Below, one piece after another: positions 14,136-22,000 of a stretch of 64,000 nt of DNA. The position numbers and the translations under genes were made by a program. Every line of letters starts with the position of its first letter. Positions within the stretch are counted from its first letter, which is position 1. Below the pieces are notes generated by a model. It searched no databases and was not told where the DNA came from. It was given only the letters and a program-made list of their open reading frames with translations. Origin of the DNA: DATBQN01 sp963755825. GTDB taxonomy: Bacteria > Acidobacteriota > Thermoanaerobaculia > Multivoradales > UBA5704. The stretch lies in NCBI GenBank assembly GCA_963755825.1, contig CAVWLA010000003.1, positions 2,728,001-2,792,000 on the forward strand, in the 5' to 3' direction.

Positions 14136-16301
14136 ATGAACCGACCTCTCGTCCTCTCGCTCGGCATCGCCATGCTGGCTTCCGCGCAACACTCCGCCCA
14201 GGGGGTCCCGGCGCCGGCGGCTCCGCACGCCACCGGGTCGGCCGCGGCGAGCGCCAACCCCTTCTTCACGGCCAGCCCGCTGCCGTTCCAGGCGCCGCCC
14301 TTCGACCGCATCAAGGACTCCGACTACCAGCCCGCCCTCGAGGAGGGGATGAAGCGCCAGCTCGTCGAGGTGGAGAAGGTCGCCGCCGACCCGGCGCCGC
14401 CGACCTTCGCCAACACCATCGAGGCGCTGGAGCGCTCGGGCACGCTGCTGACGCGGGTCTCCAAGGTCTTCTTCGGCCTCACCCAGTCGAACACCAACGA
14501 GGCGCTGCAGAAGATCGAGGCCGAGGAGTCGCCGAAGCTCGCCGCGCACCAGGACGAGATCTCGCTCAACCCCAAGCTCTTCGCCCGCGTCAAGTCGCTC
14601 TACGACCGCCGCGACTCGCTCGGTCTCGACCCGCAGGCGAAGTACCTCGTCGAGCGCTACTACAAGAACTTCGTGCGCGCCGGCGCCCAGCTCTCCGACG
14701 CCGACAAGACGACGCTCCGCGCTCTCAATCAGGAAGAGTCGAAGCTCACCACCGAGTATCGCGAGAAGGTGCTCGCCGACACCAACAGCTCGGCGCCTGT
14801 CGTCAGCGACAAGGCCGAGCTCGACGGCCTGCCGGAGGGCGACGTCGCCGCCGCCGCCGAGGAGGCGAAGGGGCGCGGGCTCGCCGGCAAGTGGGTGCTG
14901 GCGCTGCAGAACACCACCCAGCAGCCGGTGCTCACCTGGCTCACCAACCGCGCGCTGCGCGAGCGGATGCTCGCCGCCTCGACGGCGCGCGGCAACCACG
15001 GCGGCGCCAACGACACCAAGGAGCTCATCGTCCGCCTGGCGAAGCTCCGCGCTCAGCGGGCCAAGCTGCTCGGCTTTCCGACCTACGCCGCCTACTCAGC
15101 TCGACGATCAGATGGCGAAGACGCCCGAGAAGGCGATCTCAAGCTGATGACCGACCTGGTGCCGGCGGCGACCGCCAAGGCGCGCGCCGAGGCGGCGCGG
15201 ATGCAGCAGGTGATCGACGGCGAGAAGGGCGGCTTCCAGCTCGCCGCCTACGACTGGCAGCTCTACGCCGAGAAGGTGCGCAAGGCCGAGTACGACCTCG
15301 ACGAGGCGCAGGTGCGGCCGTACTTCGAGCTCGACCGCGTGCTCCACGACGGCGTCTTCTTCGCCGCCAACAAGCTCTACGGCCTCACCTTCAAGGAGCG
15401 CAAGGACATCCCGGTCTACCAGCCGGACGTGCGCGTCTTCGAGGTGTTCGACGCCGACGGCACGCTCGCTGGCGCTCTTCTACGGCGACTACTTCGCGCG
15501 CGCCAGCAAGTCCGGCGGCGCCTGGGAGGACAACTTCGTCGACCAGAACGCGCCTCGCCGGCACCAAGCCCGGTGGTCTACAACGTCTGCAACTTCACCA
15601 AGCCGGCACCCGGCCAGCCGGCGCTCCTCAGCTTCGACGACGTCACCACGATGTTCCACGAGTTCGGCCACGCTCTCCACGGCATGCTCTCGAACGTGCG
15701 CTACCCGACGCTCGCCGGCACCAGCGTGCCGCGCGACTTCGTCGAGTTCCCCTCACAGTTCAACGAGCACTGGGCGCTCGAGCCGACGGTCTTCGCCAAC
15801 TACGCCAAGCACTACCAGACGGGCGCTCCGATGCCGCAGGCGCTGGTCGACAGATCAAGAAGGTCGAAGACCTTCAACCAGGGCTACCTGATGACGGAGT
15901 ACCTCGCCGCCGCGCTGCTCGACATGGCCTGGCACACTCTCCCCGCCGACGCGCCGCAGCCGGACGTCAACGCCTTCGAGACGGCGGCGCTGGAGCGCTT
16001 CCACATCGACATGCCGCAGGTGCCGCCGCGCTACCACACCACCTACTTCTCGCACATCTGGGGCGGCGGCTACGCGGCCGGCTACTACGCCTACCTGTGG
16101 AGCGAGGTGATCGACGACGACGCCTACTTCTGGTTCAAGGAGCACGGCGGCATGACGCGGGCGAACGGCCAGCGCTTCCGCGACATGATCCTCTCGCGCG
16201 GCAGCACCGAGGACGAGGCGGCGATGTACCGCGCCTTCCGCGGCCGCGACCCCGAGGTCGAGCCGCTGCTCGAGGAGCGCGGCCTGAAGACGACGCCCTG
16301 A
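14136..16301 (+). CDS. dcp: M3-family peptidyl-dipeptidase (Dcp-like), with three internal frame-restoring indel clusters
   Basis: A 721-residue zinc oligopeptidase. The start at 14136 is chosen because it begins a signal peptide ('LVLSLGIAMLASAQHSAQG'); an ATG at 14088 is in frame. The zinc motif HEFGH is at 508-512, preceded by 'SFDDVTTMF'. Later family blocks 'RDFVEFPSQFNEHWALEP' and 'FSHIWGGGYAAGYYAYLWSE' are intact. Three stretches read a wrong frame and then return: 15096-15138, 15465-15573 and 15851-15863. In each, the alternative frame gives the expected family peptide (for example QLDDQMAKTPEKAI and LFYGDYFARASKSGGAW). It would cleave dipeptides from peptide C-termini in the periplasm. 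If the indels are real the product has scrambled loops; if not, they are sequence errors. Confidence 0.85.
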   Translation: MNRPLVLSLGIAMLASAQHSAQGVPAPAAPHATGSAAASANPFFTASPLPFQAPPFDRIKDSDYQPALEEGMKRQLVEVEKVAADPAPPTFANTIEALERSGTLLTRVSKVFFGLTQSNTNEALQKIEAEESPKLAAHQDEISLNPKLFARVKSLYDRRDSLGLDPQAKYLVERYYKNFVRAGAQLSDADKTTLRALNQEESKLTTEYREKVLADTNSSAPVVSDKAELDGLPEGDVAAAAEEAKGRGLAGKWVLALQNTTQQPVLTWLTNRALRERMLAASTARGNHGGANDTKELIVRLAKLRAQRAKLLGFPTYAAYSARRSDGEDAREGDLKLMTDLVPAATAKARAEAARMQQVIDGEKGGFQLAAYDWQLYAEKVRKAEYDLDEAQVRPYFELDRVLHDGVFFAANKLYGLTFKERKDIPVYQPDVRVFEVFDADGTLAGALLRRLLRARQQVRRRLGGQLRRPERASPAPSPVVYNVCNFTKPAPGQPALLSFDDVTTMFHEFGHALHGMLSNVRYPTLAGTSVPRDFVEFPSQFNEHWALEPTVFANYAKHYQTGAPMPQALVDRSRRSKTFNQGYLMTEYLAAALLDMAWHTLPADAPQPDVNAFETAALERFHIDMPQVPPRYHTTYFSHIWGGGYAAGYYAYLWSEVIDDDAYFWFKEHGGMTRANGQRFRDMILSRGSTEDEAAMYRAFRGRDPEVEPLLEERGLKTTP

Positions 16302-16324
16302 GCCTCGAGCCACATCTCGAAGAG

Positions 16325-16368
16325 AGCCCCCTCGCGGCGCGACGTCTCGCCGCCGGGGGGCTTTTCTC
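16325..16368 (+). terminator. Intrinsic terminator after dcp
   Basis: The stem AGCCCCC...GCGGCG / CGCCGC...GGGGGCT (16325-16361) is followed by TTTTCTCTT, 25 bases after the dcp stop. Confidence 0.75.
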
Positions 16369-16397
16369 TTGGGTGCTCCTCCGGTTGACACGTCCGC

Positions 16398-16427
16398 TTG
16401 ACTTACGCCCATCATTCGCGGCAGGAT
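16398..16427 (+). promoter_or_regulatory. Possible promoter of the PhnB-like gene
   Basis: TTGACT (16398-16403), 18-base spacer, CAGGAT (16422-16427). The 13-base string TTGACTTACGCCC (16398-16410) recurs at 17014-17026 before the queD gene. A second TTGACA lies at 16385-16390. The leader also has a perfect 8-bp hairpin GCGGCCCG/CGGGCCGC (16484-16491/16500-16507). Confidence 0.45.
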
Positions 16428-16559
16428 CGAGCTGTCGCGCGATGACCCCGAGTCACTGGGTGATCGACGGCTGAGCGGGTTGTGCGGCCCGAGCGCGTGC
16501 GGGCCGCGGCCATCGTCCAACACCGAGCTTCACCCCCGATCGACGGAAGGAGAGCAACG

Positions 16560-16970
16560 ATGCAGGTTTGCGCCTATCTCAACTTCGCTGGCAACTGTGA
16601 GGAAGCCTTCAAGCTCTACGAGAAGGCTCTCGGCGGCAAGATCGTCAACATGATGACCCAAGCGGACACGCCGATGAAGGACAAGACGCCGGCGGAGTCG
16701 CTCGGCAAGATCGCCCACGTCCGCCTGCAGGTCGGCGACAGCGTGCTGATGGGCTCCGACGCGCCGCCGGACCACTTTCAGCCGGCGCAGGGCTCCTCGG
16801 TCTGCGTCCAGGCCGACGACGTCGCCGAGGCCGAGCGCGTCTTCAACGCCCTCTCCGAGGGCGGCAACGTACAGATGCCGCTCGCCGAGACCTTCTGGGC
16901 GCTGCGCTTCGCCATGTTCACCGACCGCTTCGGCACCCCCTGGATGGTGAACTGCGAAAAGAAGCCCTGA
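16560..16970 (+). CDS. PhnB-like VOC (glyoxalase-fold) protein
   Basis: A 136-residue protein of the PhnB/'3-demethylubiquinone 3-methyltransferase-like' group of the vicinal-oxygen-chelate superfamily. The ATG at 16560 follows AAGGAGAG at a normal distance. The family features are 'YLNFAGNCEEAFKLYEKALG' at the N-terminus, 'HVRLQVGDSVLMGSDAP' in the middle and 'DRFGTPWMVNCEK' at the C-terminus. These small proteins form dimers and are often of unknown substrate despite their name; there is no phosphonate gene nearby. It is monocistronic. The in-frame region upstream of 16560 is not used because the ribosome site fixes the start. Confidence 0.88.
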   Translation: MQVCAYLNFAGNCEEAFKLYEKALGGKIVNMMTQADTPMKDKTPAESLGKIAHVRLQVGDSVLMGSDAPPDHFQPAQGSSVCVQADDVAEAERVFNALSEGGNVQMPLAETFWALRFAMFTDRFGTPWMVNCEKKP

Positions 16971-17013
16971 TCCCCCTATCCGGCGATAGGGGCCGCGCGC
17001 AGGGGCGCCGTCA

Positions 17014-17042
17014 TTGACTTACGCCCGCGCTCGGGGCACGAT
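17014..17042 (+). promoter_or_regulatory. Possible promoter of queD
   Basis: TTGACT (17014-17019), 17-base spacer, CACGAT (17037-17042). It shares TTGACTTACGCCC with the promoter region of the preceding gene. Confidence 0.45.
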
Positions 17043-17075
17043 GCGCGGTTGCGAGCGGCCCTCGCGAGCGACCCC

Positions 17076-17465
17076 ATGCACCGCATCTCCAAAGACTTCA
17101 CCTTCTCGGCGGCGCATGCCATCCGCGGCCACACCCGCGGCTGCCAGAACCTGCACGGCCACAACTACCGCGTGCGGGTCCACGTCGCCGCGAGCACGCT
17201 CGACGCCCTCGGCATGGTGGTCGACTTCGCGGACCTGAAGGCGATGGTGCAGGAGATCATCGGACCGTTCGACCACCACGTGATCAACGAGGTGCCGCCG
17301 TTCGACGTGCGCAACACCACCGCCGAGCTGATCGCCGAGCACGTCTTCGCGGAGGTCGCCGCGCGGCTCGGAGCCGGCGTCGACGCGGCTCGGGTGAGGG
17401 TCACCCGCGTCGAGGTGTGGGAGAACGACACCGCCTGCGCGGCGTTCGAGCCCGACGAGCGCTGA
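17076..17465 (+). CDS. queD: 6-carboxy-tetrahydropterin synthase (QueD/PTPS family)
   Basis: A 129-residue enzyme of the 6-pyruvoyl-tetrahydropterin synthase fold. It probably converts dihydroneopterin triphosphate to 6-carboxy-5,6,7,8-tetrahydropterin in the route to 7-deazaguanine (queuosine). Zinc ligands are His14 ('FSAAH'), His27 and His29 ('LHGHNYR'), and the catalytic Cys23 lies in 'RGCQNLHGH'. The C-terminal 'VEVWEND' supplies the pterin-anchoring Glu. The start at 17076 gives the usual N-terminus 'MHRISKDFTF'; an upstream TTG (17049) is possible. The other queuosine genes are not in the window, so the distinction from a general PTPS rests on length and motif. Confidence 0.88.
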   Translation: MHRISKDFTFSAAHAIRGHTRGCQNLHGHNYRVRVHVAASTLDALGMVVDFADLKAMVQEIIGPFDHHVINEVPPFDVRNTTAELIAEHVFAEVAARLGAGVDAARVRVTRVEVWENDTACAAFEPDER

Positions 17466-17498
17466 CATTTGTCACGCCGGGCGGCGCCGGCGGTCCGG

Positions 17499-17504
17499 TA
17501 GAAT
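17499..17504 (+). promoter_or_regulatory. -10-like box upstream of the ABC export operon
   Basis: TAGAAT at 17499-17504. The only TTG-like -35 (TTGTCA, 17469-17474) is 24 bases away, too far, so only the -10 box is credible. The same TAGAAT box occurs at 23382 (citrate synthase) and near 61703 (PspA-like gene). Confidence 0.35.
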
Positions 17505-17625
17505 TCGCTCCTCGCGGGGCGGCTCAAATTCGTCCAAGACGCGGCTCTCGCGGGCCGGTTGGTTTCCACCCAGGCTGCACCCCAGAGCTCTCGGCGCCGG
17601 CGCGCGGGGGCGAGGCACCGAACCC

Positions 17626-18861
17626 ATGGCAGCAGAGAAGAGCGCCCTCGAGGGCCTGCGCATCGAGCGCGACGAACGGACCGCGGCCCCGGCGGGGAGC
17701 CGCCGCTGGATCCTCTGGACCCTCCTCGCCCTCATCGTCGCTGCCGGCGCCGCCTGGTGGCTGCTCCGCCCGCGCGGCAAGGAGGTGCGGGCGGTGATGG
17801 CGCGCGAGCAGGCGGGCGGGCCGGCGGCGGCGGGGACGGTGTTGAACGCCTCGGGCTACGTCACCGCGCGGCGCGCGGCGACGGTGTCGGCGAAGATCAC
17901 CGGCAAGGTCTCCGAGGTGCTGATCGAGGAGGGGACGGTGGTCAAGGAGGGGCAGGTGGTCGCCCGCCTGGACGATGCCAGCGCCCAGCGGGCGCTGTCG
18001 CTCGCCGAGGCGCAGCTCGGCTCCGCCCGCCACCAGCTCGCCGAGACCGAGGTGCGCATCCGGCAGTCGGAGATCAACCGCAAGCGCCAGCAGAAGCTCG
18101 CCGCCGAGGGGGTCTCCTCGCAGCAGGACCTGGACGGCGCCAACGCCGACGCCGACTCCTTCGCCGCCCACCTGGCGGCGCTCCGCGAGGACGTCACCGT
18201 CGCCGAGCGCGGCGTCGCGGTGCAGCGCCAGAACATCGACGACACCATCATTCGCGCGCCGTTCGCCGGCGTCGCGGTGACCAAGGACGCGCAGCCGGGC
18301 GAGATGATCTCGCCGGTGTCGGCCGGCGGCGGCTTCACCCGCACCGGCATCTGCACCCTCGTCGACATGAAATCGCTCGAGATCGACGTCGACGTCAACG
18401 AGAGCTACATCAACCGCGTCAAGCCCGGCCAGAAGGCGCAGGCGGTGCTCGACGCCTATCCCGACTGGACGATCCCGGCGCACGTCATCACCGTCATCCC
18501 CACCGCCGACCGCCAGAAGGCGACGGTCAAGGTGCGCCTCGCCTTCGAGGAGCTGGAGCCCCGCATCCTCCCCGACATGGGGGTGAAGGTCGCCTTCCTC
18601 GCCGAGGGCGACGAGAAGCAGGCCGGCGCCGCGCCGGCGAAGCCCGAGGTCGTGGTGCCGCGGGCGGCGGTGCGCAAGAGCGGCGATCAGGACGTCGTCT
18701 TCGTCGTCCGCGGCGACAAGGTCGAGCGCCGCTCGATCAAGCTGGCGCCGACGGTGGGCGACGACGCCATCGTCGTCTCGGGGCTGACGGGCGGCGAGCA
18801 GGTGGTGGTCGAAGGGCCGGCGGATCTCGCCGACGGCGACGCGATACGGACCAAGGCTTAG
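17626..18861 (+). CDS. MacA-like periplasmic adaptor of an ABC exporter
   Basis: A 411-residue HlyD/RND-type membrane fusion protein. It has an N-terminal membrane anchor at about 27-47 ('RWILWTLLALIVAAGAAWWL') after a charged cytoplasmic segment. 'NASGYVTARRAATVSAKITG' begins the lipoyl-like domain and 'GTVVKEGQVVARLDD' ends its first half. A coiled coil spans about 120-205. 'DTIIRAPFAGVAVTKDAQPG' is the second lipoyl half, and 'VVPRAAVRKSGDQDVVFVVRG' is the membrane-proximal domain. It is the first gene of an operon with an ABC ATPase and two FtsX/MacB-type permeases (next start 17 bases on), so it likely couples them to an outer-membrane channel. Substrate unknown. Confidence 0.9.
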   Translation: MAAEKSALEGLRIERDERTAAPAGSRRWILWTLLALIVAAGAAWWLLRPRGKEVRAVMAREQAGGPAAAGTVLNASGYVTARRAATVSAKITGKVSEVLIEEGTVVKEGQVVARLDDASAQRALSLAEAQLGSARHQLAETEVRIRQSEINRKRQQKLAAEGVSSQQDLDGANADADSFAAHLAALREDVTVAERGVAVQRQNIDDTIIRAPFAGVAVTKDAQPGEMISPVSAGGGFTRTGICTLVDMKSLEIDVDVNESYINRVKPGQKAQAVLDAYPDWTIPAHVITVIPTADRQKATVKVRLAFEELEPRILPDMGVKVAFLAEGDEKQAGAAPAKPEVVVPRAAVRKSGDQDVVFVVRGDKVERRSIKLAPTVGDDAIVVSGLTGGEQVVVEGPADLADGDAIRTKA

Positions 18862-18877
18862 GAGAGGGGAACGCGCG

Positions 18878-19582
18878 ATGAGCGAAGGCAACGGCAGCTC
18901 CGCCCTGGTGCGGCTGCAGGACGTCCACAAGGTCTATTTCCGTGGCTCCGAGCGGCTCGACATCCTCAAGGGCTTGAACCTGGAGATCGCCAAGGGCGAG
19001 TTCCTCGCCCTCATGGGGCCCTCGGGCTCGGGCAAGACGACGCTCCTGAACCTGCTCGGCGGCCTCGACCGGCCGAGCTCCGGCAACGTCGAGGTGGGCG
19101 GCGAGCCGATCGGCCGTCTCTCCGACACCAAGCTCGCCCACTGGCGGGCGCGCCACATCGGCTTCGTCTTCCAGCTCTACAACCTGCTGCCGGTGCTGAC
19201 GGCGGAGAAGAACGTCGAGCTGCCGCTCCTCCTCACCTCGCTCGGCAAGGCGGAGCGCCGCAAGCACGTGGCGACGGCGCTCTCCGTCGTCGGCCTCGCC
19301 GACCGCGCCCGCCACTACCCCCGCCAGCTCTCCGGCGGCCAGGAGCAGCGCGTCGGCATCGCCCGCGCCATCGTCACCGATCCGACCCTGCTGCTCTGCG
19401 ACGAGCCCACCGGCGACCTCGACCGCAAGGCGGGCGACGAGATCCTCGACCTCCTGCAGGCGCTCAACCGCGAGCACGGCAAGACCATCCTCATGGTGAC
19501 CCACGACCCCCACGCTGCGGCGCGCGCCGGCCGCACCGTCTATCTCGAGAAGGGGAGCCTGGCGACGGAGCCCACGGTATGA
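18878..19582 (+). CDS. ABC transporter ATP-binding protein (MacB/LolD type)
   Basis: A 234-residue ATPase. Walker A is GPSGSGKT (47-54), the Q-loop follows in 'FVFQLYNLLPVLTAEKNVEL' (a hallmark of the MacB/LolD/FtsE group), the signature is LSGGQEQR near 151-158, Walker B is 'LLLCDEPTGDLD' and the switch His is in 'MVTHDPHAA'. The ribosome site GAGAGGGGA precedes the ATG. Its stop overlaps the next start (ATGA), so stoichiometry with the permeases is coupled. It drives mechanotransmission by the two permeases rather than classical transport. Confidence 0.93.
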   Translation: MSEGNGSSALVRLQDVHKVYFRGSERLDILKGLNLEIAKGEFLALMGPSGSGKTTLLNLLGGLDRPSSGNVEVGGEPIGRLSDTKLAHWRARHIGFVFQLYNLLPVLTAEKNVELPLLLTSLGKAERRKHVATALSVVGLADRARHYPRQLSGGQEQRVGIARAIVTDPTLLLCDEPTGDLDRKAGDEILDLLQALNREHGKTILMVTHDPHAAARAGRTVYLEKGSLATEPTV

Positions 19583-20736
19583 GATTCCTGCCGCTCGTCT
19601 GGGGGAGCCTGAAGCGCCGCAAGGCGCGCACTCTCTTCACCGTCCTCTCGGTGCTGGTTTCCTTCCTCCTCTTCGGCTACCTGCTGGCGATCCGCCAGGC
19701 CTTCCGCATGGGCGTCGACGTGTCGGGGGCCGATCGCCTGCTCACCATCCATAAGGTCTCGCTCATCCAGCCGCTGCCGGTCTCCTACCAGGACCGCATC
19801 GCCCAGGTTCCCGGCGTCAAGCAGGTCACCCACGCCACCTGGTTCGGCGGCATCTACCAGGACCCCAAGAACTTCTTCGGCCAGATGGCGGTCGACCCGG
19901 TGAGCTTCCTCGACATCTACCCCGAGTACCGGCTGAAGCCCGAGGAGCGCAAGGCCTGGCTCGCCGACCAGCAGGGGGCGATCGTCGGCATCAAGACCGC
20001 CGAGCACTTCGGCTGGAAGCTGGGCGACAAGATCCCGCTCCTGGCGCCCGGCTACATGGCGAAGCGCGACGGCTCGCGCACCTGGGAGTTCAACATCGTC
20101 GGCATCTACACCGGCGCCCAGAAGGGCACCGATACCACCGGCTTCTATTTCCGCTACGACTACCTCAAGGAGGCGGGCAAGGACCGCGGCACCGTCGGCT
20201 GGTACATCCTGCGCATCGCCGACCCCAAGAACGCCACCGCCGTCGCGCAGCGCATCGACGGCCTCTTCGCCAACTCGCCGGCGGAGACCAAGACCTCGAC
20301 CGAGCAGGCCTTCGCGCAGGGCTTCGCCAACCAGGTGGGCAACATCGGCGCCCTCATCACCGCCATCGTCTCGGCGGTCTTCTTCACCATCCTGCTGGTG
20401 GCGGGCAACACCATGGCGCAGTCGGTGCGCGAGCGCACCAGCGAGCTGGCGGTGCTGAAGACGCTCGGCTTCACCAACGGCCAGGTCCTCTCGCTGGTGC
20501 TCGCCGAGTCGTTCCTCCTCGCCCTCCTCGCCGGCGGTCTCGGGCTCTTCTTCGCCTGGGCGATCATCGCCTCGAGCGGCGATCCCACCCACGGCTTCCT
20601 CCCCATCTTCTTCATCCCGCCCGGCGGGCTCGTGCTGGGCGTCGTCTTCGCGCTCCTCCTGGGTCTCGCCACCGGGGTGATCCCTGCCGTCCAGGCGATG
20701 CGGCTGCGCATCGTCGACGCGCTGCGGAGGGTTTGA
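19579..20736 (+). CDS. ABC transporter permease, FtsX/MacB-like (first of two)
   Basis: A 385-residue permease of the MacB/FtsX class. It has one N-terminal membrane helix (~17-37), a large periplasmic domain (~40-260) and three C-terminal helices in the FtsX domain. The conserved block is 'TSELAVLKTLGFTNGQVLSLVLAESFLLALLAG'-like, a short version being 'ERTSELAVLKTLGFTNGQVL'. The C-terminus 'IPAVQAMRLRIVDALRRV' is typical of the family. Starts inside the ATGA overlap with the ATPase and ends in an ATGA overlap with the second permease. Its closest functional model is one half of a MacB-like dimer. Confidence 0.9.
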   Translation: MRFLPLVWGSLKRRKARTLFTVLSVLVSFLLFGYLLAIRQAFRMGVDVSGADRLLTIHKVSLIQPLPVSYQDRIAQVPGVKQVTHATWFGGIYQDPKNFFGQMAVDPVSFLDIYPEYRLKPEERKAWLADQQGAIVGIKTAEHFGWKLGDKIPLLAPGYMAKRDGSRTWEFNIVGIYTGAQKGTDTTGFYFRYDYLKEAGKDRGTVGWYILRIADPKNATAVAQRIDGLFANSPAETKTSTEQAFAQGFANQVGNIGALITAIVSAVFFTILLVAGNTMAQSVRERTSELAVLKTLGFTNGQVLSLVLAESFLLALLAGGLGLFFAWAIIASSGDPTHGFLPIFFIPPGGLVLGVVFALLLGLATGVIPAVQAMRLRIVDALRRV

Positions 20737-21929
20737 CCATGCTCAACTGGCTCTCGCAAGCCGTCGCCATCACCGGCTTGAACCTGCGCACCATCAGCGA
20801 GCGCAAGGGCGCCTCGGCGGCCGCCGCCTTCGGCGTCGCCGGGGTGGTGACCGTCTTCGTCGCCGTGCTGTCGATCGCCGCCGGCTTCCAGAAGACGATG
20901 GTCGCCTCGGGCTCGCCGGACACCGCGATCGTCATGCGCAGCGGCAGCAGCAGCGAGATGATGAGCGGCCTCCAGCACGCCGATACGCGGGTGATCGCCG
21001 ACGCGCCGGGGGTGAAGCGGACCGCCGCCGGCCCGGACGCCTCGGCCGAGCTCTACGTCGTCGTCGACGTCCCCAAGCGCTCGACCGGCACGGCGGCGAA
21101 CGTGCCGCTGCGCGGCGTCCAGCCGGCCGCCTTCGAGGTCCGCAACGGCGTCAAGATCGTCTCCGGGCGCCGCTTCGAGCCGGGGAAGAACGAGATCATC
21201 GTCGGCAAGGCGGCCGAGGGGCAGTTCAGCGGCCTCGAGGTGGGCTCCACCCAGCGCTGGGGCGAGAACGTCTGGACGGTGGTCGGCATCTTCACCGCCA
21301 ACGGCAGCGTCGCCGAGTCCGAGATCTGGGCCGATGCCGGTGTCCTGCAGCCGGCCTACCGGCGTGGCGACACCTTCCAGTCGGTGCGCGCCAAGCTCGA
21401 TTCGGCGGCGGCCTTCCCGAAGTTCAAGGACGCTCTCACCAGCGACCCGCGCCTGAACGTCAGCGTGGATCGCGAGAGCGACTACTTCGCCACCCAGTCG
21501 CAGTCGCTCACCGCGATCATCCGCGGCCTCGGCGGCCTCATCGCCGGGCTGATGGCGATCGGCGCCATCTTCGGCGCGCTCAACACCATGTACACCGCCG
21601 TCTCCTCGCGGACGCGCGAGATCGCGACGCTCCGCGCCCTCGGCTTCAACACCGGGCCGGTCGTCGTCTCGGTGCTCGTCGAGTCGCTCGTCCTCGCCAT
21701 CGCCGGCGGCATCGTCGGCGCCGCGGTCGCCTACTTCGCCTTCAACGGCTACCAGACCTCGACGCTCAACTGGCAGAGCTTCAGCCAGGTTTCGTTCGCC
21801 TTCGCGGTCACCCCGGCCCTCCTCGTCCAGGGGGTCTTCTGGGCGCTGGTGATGGGCTTCTTCGGCGGCCTCTTCCCGGCGCTCCGCGCCGCCCGGCTGC
21901 CGGTGGCGACGGCGCTCCGCGAGCTGTAG
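20733..21929 (+). CDS. ABC transporter permease, FtsX/MacB-like (second of two)
   Basis: A 398-residue paralogue-like partner of the preceding permease, same topology: one helix near 20-45, a MacB periplasmic domain with 'GRRFEPGKNEIIVGKAAEG', and the C-terminal FtsX domain with 'SSRTREIATLRALGFNTGPV' and the final 'FPALRAARLPVATALREL'. The two permeases differ enough to form a heterodimer with the shared ATPase. It is the last gene of the operon (adaptor, ATPase, permease, permease). An outer-membrane channel is not encoded here; the TolC-like protein at 1829-3346 or another would be needed. No clear terminator before the next gene at 22001. Confidence 0.9.
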   Translation: MTMLNWLSQAVAITGLNLRTISERKGASAAAAFGVAGVVTVFVAVLSIAAGFQKTMVASGSPDTAIVMRSGSSSEMMSGLQHADTRVIADAPGVKRTAAGPDASAELYVVVDVPKRSTGTAANVPLRGVQPAAFEVRNGVKIVSGRRFEPGKNEIIVGKAAEGQFSGLEVGSTQRWGENVWTVVGIFTANGSVAESEIWADAGVLQPAYRRGDTFQSVRAKLDSAAAFPKFKDALTSDPRLNVSVDRESDYFATQSQSLTAIIRGLGGLIAGLMAIGAIFGALNTMYTAVSSRTREIATLRALGFNTGPVVVSVLVESLVLAIAGGIVGAAVAYFAFNGYQTSTLNWQSFSQVSFAFAVTPALLVQGVFWALVMGFFGGLFPALRAARLPVATALREL

Positions 21930-21985
21930 GCGCGGCGAGCGCCGCCGAGATCGCGCCGCGGAGGGAACCGCGGCGCGATTTCCTT

Positions 21986-21991
21986 TAGGAT
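21986..21991 (+). promoter_or_regulatory. -10-like box of the TPR membrane protein gene
   Basis: TAGGAT lies 9 bases before the ATG at 22001. There is no Shine-Dalgarno sequence between them, so transcription is likely to start at or within a few bases of the ATG. Confidence 0.4.
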
Positions 21992-22000
21992 CTCGCTCTC

